64,000 bases of DNA. Source: JASGDC01 sp047608145 (GTDB lineage: Bacteria > Actinomycetota > Actinomycetes > Actinomycetales > Micrococcaceae). Below are positions 27,140-36,414 of this stretch, piece after piece. The stretch covers positions 1-64,000 of the forward strand of contig JASGDC010000033.1 in the NCBI GenBank assembly GCA_047608145.1. Direction: 5' to 3'. Numbering within the stretch: position 1 is the stretch's first letter; each line of letters begins with the position of its first letter. Under the pieces are notes generated by a model. That model saw nothing but the letters and a program-made list of their open reading frames with translations. It did no database searches and was not told where the DNA came from. The translations under genes were made by a program, and so were the position numbers.

Positions 27140-28013
27140 AGATACTCTAGAAAGAGCTAACTGGCAGGAACTAGAAGCGACTCATAAAGAACGAGCCGAT
27201 AAGCTCACTGCAAATTACCGAACGCGCCGCATGAAAGGCGAAAAGCATCCAGTAGAAGATTTCTTATACACTTACTATTCGTTTAAGCCTTCGCAACTAC
27301 GCCGCTGGCATGCAGGTGGACCAATAGAACTTATTGGCGCTCAAGATACTGAACGCAAGAATTGGCGTTGGTATCATACTACTGAAAACGGCTTACTCTT
27401 TGACGTTGAAAAGTTTATGAAAGACCGTGGTAATTCTGTGCTCTTTATTCACGAGTTTCTTAAGCGTTCTAAAGATAGAAAAGCACGCTTTGATTGCTTT
27501 GGACTCCACGAATGGGCTATGGTATATAAGCTAAAAGAAGATGCTACTCGCCACCAAGTTCCCTTACGTTTAGGCAGTAAAGGCACAGATAAAGTAGTTG
27601 ATACTCATCAACTTAAATGCTCCCATTTTGATGCATTTCGTTTTTATACCAAAGAGGCTAAACCACTAAACACCATCCGGCCAACTCGTGCTACTCAAAT
27701 TGAACTGGAACAACCAGGGTGTCTGCATGCAGGCATGGACTTATATAAATGGGCCTATAAACTTGGTCCAGTTATTTCTGGAGATTTATTACTTGACTGT
27801 TTTGAACTTGCCCTTGATATTCGTGTGTTAGATATGCAAGCTGCTCCATATGACTTAACTGACTGGGGTTATAAACCAGTAAAAATTGAAACACCTTATG
27901 GTAAAGCTGAATATGTTAAACGTCAAAAAGAATTTACTGAACGTGGAAATGCACTTCGTAAAGAGATCTTAAAATACCTTGAAAATTTGATGAATGTCAT
28001 AAATAATATTTGA
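27120..28013 (+). CDS. Conserved actinobacterial protein, often annotated 3-methyladenine DNA glycosylase
   Basis: This 297-residue protein belongs to a family common in actinobacteria and often labelled 3-methyladenine DNA glycosylase, though it has no recognisable AlkA or Tag helix-hairpin-helix motif, so I doubt the label. Visible hallmarks are HPVEDFLYTYYSFKPSQLRRWHAG, FDCFGLHEWAMVYK, CSHFDAFRFYT and a cluster of His, Cys and Asp residues that could bind metal (LEQPGCLHAGMDLYKWAYK). It overlaps the end of lysC by 20 bp, so translation is probably coupled. Start is ATG 27120 or GTG 27123. Confidence 0.7.
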   Translation: MVALDVKDTLERANWQELEATHKERADKLTANYRTRRMKGEKHPVEDFLYTYYSFKPSQLRRWHAGGPIELIGAQDTERKNWRWYHTTENGLLFDVEKFMKDRGNSVLFIHEFLKRSKDRKARFDCFGLHEWAMVYKLKEDATRHQVPLRLGSKGTDKVVDTHQLKCSHFDAFRFYTKEAKPLNTIRPTRATQIELEQPGCLHAGMDLYKWAYKLGPVISGDLLLDCFELALDIRVLDMQAAPYDLTDWGYKPVKIETPYGKAEYVKRQKEFTERGNALRKEILKYLENLMNVINNI

Positions 28014-28019
28014 TAAAAT
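28011..28019 (+). promoter_or_regulatory. Extended -10 for a leaderless mRNA of DUF6541-like paralogue C
   Basis: TG-A-TAAAAT lies exactly six bases before ATG 28026, overlapping the stop codon of the preceding gene. There is no Shine-Dalgarno. Transcription would start at or next to the ATG. Confidence 0.55.
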
Positions 28020-28025
28020 TTACTA

Positions 28026-30032
28026 ATGATTACACTAATTAATAACTGGTTGCCTAATGTCTGGATTTGGGTTGCTGGATTAGTGTTACTGTATCTTCCT
28101 GGAGTCATAGTAGGTGCTACTTTACGTCTTGAAAAAATTTATATTGTATTCTTGGCTCCAGTTTTTTCTATCTCTTTCACATCAATTTCCACAGTTTTCG
28201 CACATGCACTAAATATCCGCTGGCATTGGTGGACTAATTTACCATTAGCAGCGATTACTGCCTTACTTATAATAGTAATCCGTGCAGTTAAAAAATCTAG
28301 AAAAGAAAACCTAATTTTACTTAACCAAGTAGGGCATCAAACTCCTTTAAAGCAATTAAAATATTTAACTGCATCAATAATTATAGGAGTTTCTCTCAAC
28401 ACTGTAAATCTGATTAGAGTAATAGGAGATCCCAAGACTCCTGTACTATCATGGGATGGTCTTTTTCATCAAAATGCGGTACGTTTTATCTTGGAAACAG
28501 GATCTGCTTCACCGTTAACAATAAGTTCTTTTCAAACCTCTGGAAAAGATAGCGGATTCTATCCTTCAGTATTCCACTCATATGTAGCACAGATTATTGA
28601 CTTGACACATACTCAATTAGATGTAGCTTTTAATACTTTTACAGTAATTATGGGTGGTATATTATGGCCAATTGGCATGATATTCCTTATTTATACGCTT
28701 TTCCCTAACAAACGTCAGCTCTGGATAGTAGCTGCAATATTAACTTCCGCTTTTCCTGTTTACCCATACTTTCTTCTAGCATGGGGTGGATTAATGCCAA
28801 ATATTTTAGGGATAACTTTTATACCGATTATTCTTACTTTTACATACGCTCTAGTAAGAAACCCAAGTAATATTTACTTTAGTAAAGTTCAGGTATTTGT
28901 ACTGCTCTTATTATCTTTACTAGCTGGTTCATTTTCACACCCTAATACTCCTTTTTCTGCCTTTATACTAGCTTTGCCATTAATTGTGGAACATAGTATT
29001 AACTTAATTAAACAACCTAATAAAGTAAAAAATAAAATTGTAAATTTAGTACTAGTCCTCAGTTTTTGGATTGTTTTAATACTTGCATGGCATACGCTTT
29101 CTGTAACTTCCGTCTGGGATGCACGCAATACTTTAGGTAAAACTTTCTCAATATGGTTCTTACAGACATTTGCACCATTAGGTGTACAGGCTGCTGCTAT
29201 AGCTGTACTGATTGGCATGATTCTAGCATTATTTAAACCTAAATGGCGGTTTTTATCATTCGGGCATCTAACCGCTGGATACTTTTTTATATTAGCTATG
29301 GGTGTACATAAAGGACCTTATCGAAATGCCTTAACTGCAATTTGGTATAGCGATGCAAACCGTTTAGCTGCACTATCAGTCATACTTTCAATTCCACTAT
29401 GCTGTTTACTTATCAACGAAATAGTTGCTAAATTACCTACAAATACTGGAAAATTAGTACTTGCATTTTTCACTATATCTTCCTTAATTTTTGGAGCAGA
29501 ATCATCAGCTACCAATAAAGCATTCAAACAAATCCATCAGTCTACTTATCAAGTATCAAATAGTCAGCCACTCATGGATGCAAATAAACTAGCGATAATT
29601 CAAGACTTGACTAAAAACGTCCCAGAAGGCACACTTATTGCAAACAATCCCTATAATGGTGGTGGAATAGCGTATGCACTTTCAGGTAGAAAAGTATTAT
29701 TTCCCATGTTCAATAGGCCATTTATGGATGATAACGAAAGAATAATTGCAACATCGTTGAACCAAGCTGCTATAACTCCTGGAGTTTGCGATGCATTAGA
29801 ACAAAAGAACGTCAAGTATGCATTAGATTTTGGCACTAAATATGACGCACAAGACCCAGCCCCTAATAATCCATCGGGACCAGACTTCACTGGCTTACAA
29901 AATCTAGATAGTTACCCTGGTATGCAACTAATTGACCAAAAAGGTGAAGCTAAACTATATAAAATTACAGCTTGTGATATTACATCATATTCTACGCAGT
30001 ACCTGTATCAAACTCCCTATGCCTATCAATAA
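28026..30032 (+). CDS. DUF6541-like polytopic membrane protein, paralogue C
   Basis: This 668-residue protein has about 14 membrane segments and is closest to paralogue B at 12630. The shared loop SWDGLFHQNAVRFILETGSA, SPLTISSF and FYPSVFHSYV lies at about 140-190; the C-terminal domain has VPEGTLIANNPYNGG, PGVCDALEQKNVKYALDFG and LYKITAC. After that last cysteine it has about 17 extra residues (DITSYSTQYL and so on) missing from B. Those codons overlap the convergent surface-protein gene by 48 bp, so the tail may be a recent extension. Function is unknown; GT-C-like glycosyl transfer is the best guess. Confidence 0.75.
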   Translation: MITLINNWLPNVWIWVAGLVLLYLPGVIVGATLRLEKIYIVFLAPVFSISFTSISTVFAHALNIRWHWWTNLPLAAITALLIIVIRAVKKSRKENLILLNQVGHQTPLKQLKYLTASIIIGVSLNTVNLIRVIGDPKTPVLSWDGLFHQNAVRFILETGSASPLTISSFQTSGKDSGFYPSVFHSYVAQIIDLTHTQLDVAFNTFTVIMGGILWPIGMIFLIYTLFPNKRQLWIVAAILTSAFPVYPYFLLAWGGLMPNILGITFIPIILTFTYALVRNPSNIYFSKVQVFVLLLLSLLAGSFSHPNTPFSAFILALPLIVEHSINLIKQPNKVKNKIVNLVLVLSFWIVLILAWHTLSVTSVWDARNTLGKTFSIWFLQTFAPLGVQAAAIAVLIGMILALFKPKWRFLSFGHLTAGYFFILAMGVHKGPYRNALTAIWYSDANRLAALSVILSIPLCCLLINEIVAKLPTNTGKLVLAFFTISSLIFGAESSATNKAFKQIHQSTYQVSNSQPLMDANKLAIIQDLTKNVPEGTLIANNPYNGGGIAYALSGRKVLFPMFNRPFMDDNERIIATSLNQAAITPGVCDALEQKNVKYALDFGTKYDAQDPAPNNPSGPDFTGLQNLDSYPGMQLIDQKGEAKLYKITACDITSYSTQYLYQTPYAYQ

Positions 30033-31899
30033 AAAAGCTATACCACTAAAATTTCTATACCTTTTACTACTTATCCCTGTTTTTGCTAGTTCAGGCAATG
30101 TTTGTAAAGCTTTTGATTCATCAACTTCTTGTTTGTTATTTATCTTTTCAACTCTATTCTCTTGTTTTTTCTGAGTTAGATGATCCTCTACTTTACCAAC
30201 TTCATTTTGAAATATTTCTTTTTGTAATTCACTCGAATTACCCTCTTCATAAGTTTCATGATGTTTAAATTCATGATTTAGCTTTTCTTCTGTATCTACT
30301 TTATGCACACAAAAGCTTTCTTCTGGAATCCCAAATTCTGAAGTGAATGAGTTAGTAATTTCATTTCCTGGATAATGCACCGCAACCGTATAACACCCAG
30401 CTTTATTGATTTTTTCTTGAAAATCAGCTTTTATAGTGCCATTATCAATAGGAATTTTCTTTTCTATATATTCTTGTGCTATTTTTGGCACTTTTATACG
30501 TTGTTCTGGTAACTTCGGAAACGGTCCATAAATTTTTAAAGTAATCTTTTCTTCAGTTTTAGCAGCTTTTAACCCTGATACTTCCAAAGTATCACTATTT
30601 GTTTCACCAACTGAAATATTTTTCTCGCTTATTAAAGTCCTGACGTTTATCGACCATTTAACTAATGTAGTTTCACTAGATTCGCCAAACTTACTTTTTG
30701 GCACTTTAAAAAGATTCTTAGCATAGTCAGGGATGGCTGTTTTAGGTAAGATTTCTGCAGTCCAAACATAATAACCAGCACCTTTTACTTCGGTGTCTTC
30801 CGTAATAAAATCTTTAAAACCATCTACTTCAGTTAAAGTTTCACCTATTTTCTTTTTTGCATCTGGATATACATCACTTAACTCTGGTTTTCGGTCAAAG
30901 GGACCCCAAAGCACTGATTTTACTTTGATCTTAACAGGCTGATTAGTAGCTAAATTACTAGGCCAAATCATATTCTTATTAGTAGGTCTTAGCTGAATCC
31001 TATCTCGTAATTTACTATTAGCTGAAATTTCTTTACTTACAGTTTGAGTAGTTAATTTAAGGTATATAGGAGCTACAGGTTTCGTGTCAAGTACTGCTTT
31101 AGCTTTTGTAGTCGATGAAGTTAAAAATAATCGTTGCACATTGGGCTTTTCTGGTTCAAACCATTTAAGGGCGCCCGGCAAATTATCTACTACCGTTTCA
31201 ATCCTGCCAGCACCATAGTCAATTTTATTTATTGAAATTTCATTTTGCTTTAAACTACTCAGAAACTCTTGAGCAGATTTATCTGCAAACTTTATGCTAC
31301 CAGTAGCTTGCACCTTAATCTTAAATCCTTCAACTAATTTATCTGCATTACTTAGCGAAATATTGATTTTATTGTTCACTTTGTTTTTTGCAATATTAAG
31401 TTTATAAGGACCATGCTTTTTACTTGCTTCTTCAAAATAACCTTTAGCTAATTCTCTTATCTTAGTACTAGCTCCTACTTTATGAAACATTTCTTCTAAC
31501 TTTGCACTACCCCAATGCATATTGCTAGTACTAATTGGACAGCAGCTGCTTGGTCTGCATTGTTTGTATCTCCCCACTTCCAAAGAAGATAAGAAAGCCT
31601 TTCCTTTTCTATGGAGGTTAATTCCTTGCCATTTTCCTGAATAAAAACTCCAAATCTTTCTTTTTATAACTTCCGCCATCCCAAGGTGGAGCCAAGTCTG
31701 CATCAGCACAATAAGCTGGTAAATTATCGTTATTACGAAATACCCCAGCCCACATTTCTTTGCCATGCCCAGCACTTTTATGCCAACCATCAGTTAACGA
31801 CTGGTCTGCATTACTAAATTTGGACTTTATAAAAGCAAAAATAAAGCAAACTAAAATCATAATGCAGATATATAACAAAAAGTTTCTGATCTTTTCCAA
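29985..31899 (-). pseudogene. LAxTG-anchored cell-wall surface protein with two frameshifts
   Basis: Three frames together encode about 635 residues: a signal segment (NFLLYICIMILVCFIFAFI), a region with LPAYCADADLAPPWDGG, then WGDTNNADQAAAVQLVLAI, then long beta-rich repeats, and finally LAKTG, a membrane helix and a basic tail (LRRI). LAxTG suits class E sortases of actinobacteria. Reading shifts at the T5 run (31643-31647) and at the G4 run (31510-31513), as read on the minus strand; one extra base in each restores a continuous, sensible protein. TTG 31899 is the likely start, six bases after AAAGGG. The 3' end overlaps paralogue C by 48 bp. Confidence 0.75.
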
Positions 31900-32022
31900 A
31901 AGCAACCCTTTCGATAAATTAGGGTTCTAGCTTCACATACTTCTGTATATGTTCTACTATTCAATATCCAAAAAGTGAATAAAATAGATTTAAACTCTTG
32001 TGGAGGAACACTAGTTAAGAGC

Positions 32023-32028
32023 TACAAT
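32023..32028 (+). promoter_or_regulatory. -10 element for a leaderless CoA-binding protein mRNA
   Basis: TACAAT is six bases before ATG 32035, the same geometry as at tmk and paralogue C. No ribosome binding site is present between. Confidence 0.5.
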
Positions 32029-32034
32029 AAAACC

Positions 32035-32460
32035 ATGGAAAAATATCAAAATCCGACTGAAATCGAAGCATTATTAACTAACAAAGGCGCTACTTGGGCC
32101 GTTGTTGGTCTTTCAAAAAATAGAGAACGTCCTGCATACCATGTAACTAGGACTATAAAAGATGAATTGGGAATGAATATTATCCCAATAAATCCTAGAG
32201 GTGAATCAGCATATGGTATAGAAGGCTACAAAACAATTAAAGATATTAAAGAGCCTATCGATGTCGTTGACTGTTTCGTAAACTCAGAAAATGTCGGTGA
32301 AATTGTAGATCAAGCAATTGAAATTAAAGCTAAAGCAGTTTGGTTACAGTTAGGTGTTATCAACGAAGTCGCTGCTAAACGTGCACAAAAAGCTGGACTA
32401 ATAGTAGTTGTGGATACCTGCCCAGTAATTCAGGGACGTAAATTGGGACTATTTTCGTAA
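32035..32460 (+). CDS. CoA-binding domain protein (YccU/YneT type)
   Basis: This 141-residue protein is a single CoA-binding Rossmann domain: ATWAVVGLSKNRERPAYHVT, then NIIPINPRGE, VDVVDCFVNSENVGEIVDQA-like helices and WLQLGVINEVAAKRAQKAGLIVV. Relatives resemble the CoA-binding domain of succinyl-CoA synthetase and bind CoA, but their role is unknown. A longer frame from GTG 31975 adds 20 residues unlike the family, so I use ATG 32035. It is divergent from the surface protein and ends at a shared hairpin with purA. Confidence 0.82.
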   Translation: MEKYQNPTEIEALLTNKGATWAVVGLSKNRERPAYHVTRTIKDELGMNIIPINPRGESAYGIEGYKTIKDIKEPIDVVDCFVNSENVGEIVDQAIEIKAKAVWLQLGVINEVAAKRAQKAGLIVVVDTCPVIQGRKLGLFS

Positions 32461-32508
32461 AACTATTGTGATTAATGATTTTAGATTAAATAGTTAATCA
32501 CAATAGTT
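32461..32508. terminator. Bidirectional hairpin between CoA-binding gene and purA
   Basis: AACTATTGTGATTAA (32461-32475) pairs perfectly with TTAATCACAATAGTT (32494-32508). The right arm encodes the last residues of PurA. The U-tracts are weak on both sides, so termination is likely but not certain. Confidence 0.5.
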
Positions 32509-33764
32509 TGTTCACGATCAGGACCAACACCAATAGCCGAGAAACGGCAGCCGCTCATTGATTCAAGTGCCTTAACATATTTCTTAGCATTATTTGGTAA
32601 ATCGTCTATAGTTTTTGCTTTTGAAATATCTTCAGTCCAGCCATCAAAATACTCAAAAATTGGTTTTGCATGGTGGAAGTCAGATTGAGATACTGGAATT
32701 TCATCAAAGCGTTTTCCATCGACATCATAAGCTACACATACTGGGATTTTCTCAATACCAGTAAGTACATCAAGCTTTGTCAAGAAATAGTCTGTAAAAC
32801 CATTAACACGACTTGCATAACGAGCAAGTACAGCATCATACCAGCCACAACGACGTGGACGCCCGGTGTTTACGCCAAATTCTCCACCAGTCTTTTGTAA
32901 AAATTCTCCCATTTCATCAAATAATTCTGTAGGGAAAGGTCCTGCACCAACACGAGTCGTATAAGCTTTAATAATACCTATTACGCGATCAATGCGAGTA
33001 GGCCCTATACCACTGCCCGTACAAGCTCCGCCAGAAGTTGGATTGGAAGAAGTTACAAACGGGTAGGTACCATGATCTACATCCAAGAAAGTAGCCTGCC
33101 CACCCTCTAGAAGTACTAACTTTTCATCATCAAGCGCATCATTTAACTCTAATTCAGCATCTACTACCATAGGTTTAATACGATCAGCATAAGATAAGAA
33201 ATAATCTACAATCTCATCAACCGAAATAGCCCTGCGATTATAAACTTTAACTAGTAGTTCATTTTTCTGAGCTAATGAGCCTTCGACCTTTTGCCGTAAA
33301 ATTGATTCATCAAATAAATCTTGTACACGGATACCCAAACGAGCTACTTTGTCCATGTATGATGGTCCAATACCACGACCAGTAGTACCGATAGCACGCT
33401 TACCCAAGAAACGCTCAGTAACTTTATCAATAATCTGGTGGTATGGTGCAATCAAGTGCGCATTTGCTGAAATCTTGAGCTTAGAAGTATCTGCACCACG
33501 AGCATTCAAACCATCTAATTCTTCAAATAATGCTTCTGGATTCACTACTACCCCGTTACCAATAATTGGCGTAGAGTTTTCATTAAGAATTCCAGCTGGT
33601 AGTAACTTAAGCTCATACTTTTCACCACCGACTTTTACAGTATGTCCAGCATTGTTACCACCATTAAACTTAACTACATAGTCAACCTTGCCGCCTAGCA
33701 AATCAGTTGCTTTACCTTTACCTTCGTCACCCCATTGTGCTCCAACAATAACTATAGTTGGCAT
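32481..33764 (-). CDS. purA: Adenylosuccinate synthetase
   Basis: This 427-residue enzyme joins IMP and aspartate using GTP, the first committed step to AMP. The N-terminal GTP loop is IVGAQWGDEGKGKATD, followed by NGGNNAGHTV, GTTGRGIGPSYMDKVAR, GIGPTRIDRVIGI and GRPRRCGWYDAV, all family signatures. I start it at ATG 33764 (MPTIVIVGAQWG) because GGAAAAAC lies just upstream; a longer frame adds 14 residues not seen in the family. Its last codons form one arm of a hairpin shared with the convergent CoA-binding gene. Confidence 0.95.
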   Translation of the reverse strand: MPTIVIVGAQWGDEGKGKATDLLGGKVDYVVKFNGGNNAGHTVKVGGEKYELKLLPAGILNENSTPIIGNGVVVNPEALFEELDGLNARGADTSKLKISANAHLIAPYHQIIDKVTERFLGKRAIGTTGRGIGPSYMDKVARLGIRVQDLFDESILRQKVEGSLAQKNELLVKVYNRRAISVDEIVDYFLSYADRIKPMVVDAELELNDALDDEKLVLLEGGQATFLDVDHGTYPFVTSSNPTSGGACTGSGIGPTRIDRVIGIIKAYTTRVGAGPFPTELFDEMGEFLQKTGGEFGVNTGRPRRCGWYDAVLARYASRVNGFTDYFLTKLDVLTGIEKIPVCVAYDVDGKRFDEIPVSQSDFHHAKPIFEYFDGWTEDISKAKTIDDLPNNAKKYVKALESMSGCRFSAIGVGPDREQTIVINYLI

Positions 33765-33798
33765 GTTTTTCCTTATCGTTTTATTGCAAAATAAAATA

Positions 33799-33823
33799 AA
33801 CTCCACAAGTTGTAAGCGGAGTT
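33799..33823 (-). terminator. Terminator after DUF6541-like paralogue D
   Basis: AACTCCAC pairs with GCGGAGTT with one mismatch. On the minus strand it lies about 40 bp after the stop at 33865 and is followed by TATTTTATTTT. It is also about 35 bp upstream of the purA start. Confidence 0.6.
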
Positions 33824-33864
33824 CTTACAGCTTATTTTACTAATTTTTTAATTTGATTTCAAAG

Positions 33865-36027
33865 TTACTGCGGCACATATCCTAAATCCTGTTGTGCAGC
33901 ATTATTCTGTTCAATAGCAGTAGGATCGCAATCATTAATAGAATATAACTTTGCAGGACCTTGTTGTGCTACAAGCGTAACTGCATCAGAATTATCTAGA
34001 TTTTCTAAACCTGGCATAGGGGCATATCTATACTTATTGAAAGCAGTGCCCGCTAAAGGTCTTCCATTAAGATTAATTGCATACTTAACACCTATATCTT
34101 TTACTGCCTGACAAGTTTGAGCATCCGTCATCATATTATTCAAATTATTAAGAATAAGCGATTCTTCCTGAGTTGGCTTCTCTTTTTCTTGTCCGTATTG
34201 TATTAAATCTACATTTGCGACTGCATAGCTCAAAGCAGCTGCGTTATTATCATTTGCGACTAATGTTCCTGGTGGGACGATACTTGCCATTTGTTTCATG
34301 AGATTTAAGCCATCCCAAGTAATATATGCAGGATTATCTTTAGGATTCATACTATAAGCACTCAGCGAAGTTTTTGCCACATACTTATCTAAAACACCAC
34401 CTTGGTGTCCATAGGTCCACCCTAATAACACTATTAACAGTACTTTAAGTACAAGTGCAATTGCAGCTAGAATTTTCTTTCTTAGCAAACCTATCCAAAG
34501 AATAATTTTCCATATCAAAGTTAGTATGGAAGTAACGCCAATAGTAGCTATTACTGAAGCAAAAATTGGATAATACACGATTATTCGTTGTGCTCTACCA
34601 TACCAAAGTCCTGTGAAGATAAAACGTATTGTTTCGTTTTGGGATCCATTAGATATAACATACAAAATTCCTGTTATGACGTATGATGTCAAAACCCAGT
34701 AGTACTGCTTATTCTTTTCATATCCTAACAACAATAAAATACCAATAAACACAAAAATACTAATAGAAGTTGGATAAATTCCTTTAGTCACATTTCCTTG
34801 TAAGTACTCAATAATTGATTGGCCAATGGTACCTTCACCAATTGACCTATACTGCATAGATAATTTGTTCCACATTACTATATAGACCAAGATAAATATT
34901 AAAAACATAATAAAGTAATTAATGCGTTTACGATTCAAGTAAACACCCTTCATAGGGCCTTTTCTCGCTCTATCTATATAATTAATAACTGATCTAATAA
35001 AGTGCTGCAAGCCGATTGTAATTATAAAAAGCAAACTAGCCATGAAACTAGTTGGGTGTAAGAAACCTATTCCAGCAAGTGTTAGCAATAATCCAAGTAA
35101 GGCCTGTGGCCCAGATATTACTCTATGAGCATTTTCTTTGAATACGCCTAATGCAAAACCTAAAGCAATTGGGATAAATGCGGCCGAGGAATTATTTGGA
35201 TAGAAACCGCCGTATACTAGCGCTAAATAAGGAAAAGCTGGTAGCGCACATGAAAAAATTACAGTTAATGCAACTTTTAAACTAGAGTTACCAAAAACTT
35301 GCCTAGCAAAAAATAACATACTGATTGGCCAAGTTAGAATATATATAACACTAATAAGAGAATTTATGCCTAAAATCAAAAACTTAAAATCACTGCCAAA
35401 TACTGAAGATACTAAGTATACAGTCCCATGCCATGCAGAAGGATAATAAGTGTTTTGTAAAGAAGGAATGAAGTCGCTTAAATGGAATGGTGAAGCATTG
35501 TGGCTGTCATAAATCCATCTGATTGCACTTAAATGATAGCGAACATCAACTGTTTGTATAATATTTTCAGGATGACCTATAATCCTTAGCGAAGTTATGA
35601 ATGATAGAGTAATAGCAATTAAAAGACTTAAAGTAACTATATTAAATATAGCTTTATAATTAAACTTTCTTTTTTTAATTTTGGTAGCCGGTCTTATATG
35701 CTTAGGTTTAGCCTTACGCTTATCAAAATTAAGCTTTTCTCTAATTTTCGGTATCTTAAATAAAAATCTCTTCAATATATATATTAAAAATGTATATAAC
35801 ACTGAAGCTATTATGAATGTAATTAAATAATAAGGGATTTTTAGTATTCCAAATAAAACCGTAGTAAATCCGACTTCTGCAAATGTTACAACTGGAGCTA
35901 TGGTTACAAGAGTCAGCTTCCTGAATCCTAATACTGCAGAAAAAACTAATCCTGGAATATAGAGAATCATTATAGTCACTAAAACAATGGGTATAGCTTC
36001 TTGCCACATCGCTATCGGACTTAACAT
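33865..36027 (-). CDS. DUF6541-like polytopic membrane protein, paralogue D
   Basis: This 720-residue protein is the most divergent of the four. The loop reads VDVRYHLSAIRWIYDSHNA, SPFHLSDFI and YYPSAWHGTV at about 175-220, keeping the Asp and His residues. A basic cytoplasmic insert of about 40 residues (KRKAKPKHIRPATKIKKRK) near 105-130 is unique to it. The C-terminal domain has VPPGTLVANDNNAA, the cysteine in AQTCQAVKDIGVKYAINLN and a final LYSINDC followed by 15 extra residues. AAGGAAGAG precedes ATG 36027. Like its relatives it is a candidate membrane glycosyltransferase without proven activity. Confidence 0.72.
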   Translation of the reverse strand: MLSPIAMWQEAIPIVLVTIMILYIPGLVFSAVLGFRKLTLVTIAPVVTFAEVGFTTVLFGILKIPYYLITFIIASVLYTFLIYILKRFLFKIPKIREKLNFDKRKAKPKHIRPATKIKKRKFNYKAIFNIVTLSLLIAITLSFITSLRIIGHPENIIQTVDVRYHLSAIRWIYDSHNASPFHLSDFIPSLQNTYYPSAWHGTVYLVSSVFGSDFKFLILGINSLISVIYILTWPISMLFFARQVFGNSSLKVALTVIFSCALPAFPYLALVYGGFYPNNSSAAFIPIALGFALGVFKENAHRVISGPQALLGLLLTLAGIGFLHPTSFMASLLFIITIGLQHFIRSVINYIDRARKGPMKGVYLNRKRINYFIMFLIFILVYIVMWNKLSMQYRSIGEGTIGQSIIEYLQGNVTKGIYPTSISIFVFIGILLLLGYEKNKQYYWVLTSYVITGILYVISNGSQNETIRFIFTGLWYGRAQRIIVYYPIFASVIATIGVTSILTLIWKIILWIGLLRKKILAAIALVLKVLLIVLLGWTYGHQGGVLDKYVAKTSLSAYSMNPKDNPAYITWDGLNLMKQMASIVPPGTLVANDNNAAALSYAVANVDLIQYGQEKEKPTQEESLILNNLNNMMTDAQTCQAVKDIGVKYAINLNGRPLAGTAFNKYRYAPMPGLENLDNSDAVTLVAQQGPAKLYSINDCDPTAIEQNNAAQQDLGYVPQ

Positions 36028-36135
36028 AAAGACTCTTCCTTAAAAATACCCTGCGTAATTCATTAAATACTCTGTTTTATTATATTACACTTTTTGAAGT
36101 ACTACCTTAAGATTTTTATAGAATAATCGTTAATT

Positions 36136-36364
36136 TAAACACTTACCTGTATCACAGTTGCAATATTTACCGCAGAGGCTGTCTTCGTCAGTCTTTATTT
36201 AACAAGAAAATCACAAAGAAACGAAGTTAAAGCTCAGCATAAGCAACGAACTTCCGATGTTGCAACTAAAAACAATTGAGCAATTAGCAGAACTACGTGC
36301 TGTCATAATAACTTACTGGAGTGATGAGAAGACAGAAAAATTCTTTTTAAAAAAGCAAGCATAA
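36136..36364 (+). pseudogene. Remnant of a small membrane-protein gene, frameshifted
   Basis: In the 387-bp gap between paralogue D and the aldolase gene, one frame reads VAIFTAEAVFVSLYLTRKSQ and on to VKAQHKQRTSDVATKN before a stop. Another frame takes over at the A5 run near 36268-36272 with TIEQLAELRAVIITYW and ends FFLKKQA at TAA 36362-36364. Together they look like a short protein with one membrane helix and a coiled tail. No start codon is present, so it seems decayed. I do not recognise the family. Confidence 0.45.
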
Positions 36365-36400
36365 ATTAAGACTCCAGTTTTTATCCTGAAGTCTTAATTT
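36363..36400 (-). terminator. Terminator after the aldolase gene
   Basis: AAATTAAGACT (36363-36373) pairs with AGTCTTAATTT (36390-36400), 15 bp after the fba stop on the minus strand. The same hairpin lies at the end of the plus-strand gene remnant. Confidence 0.65.
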
Positions 36401-36414
36401 GAATTGAAAATCTA

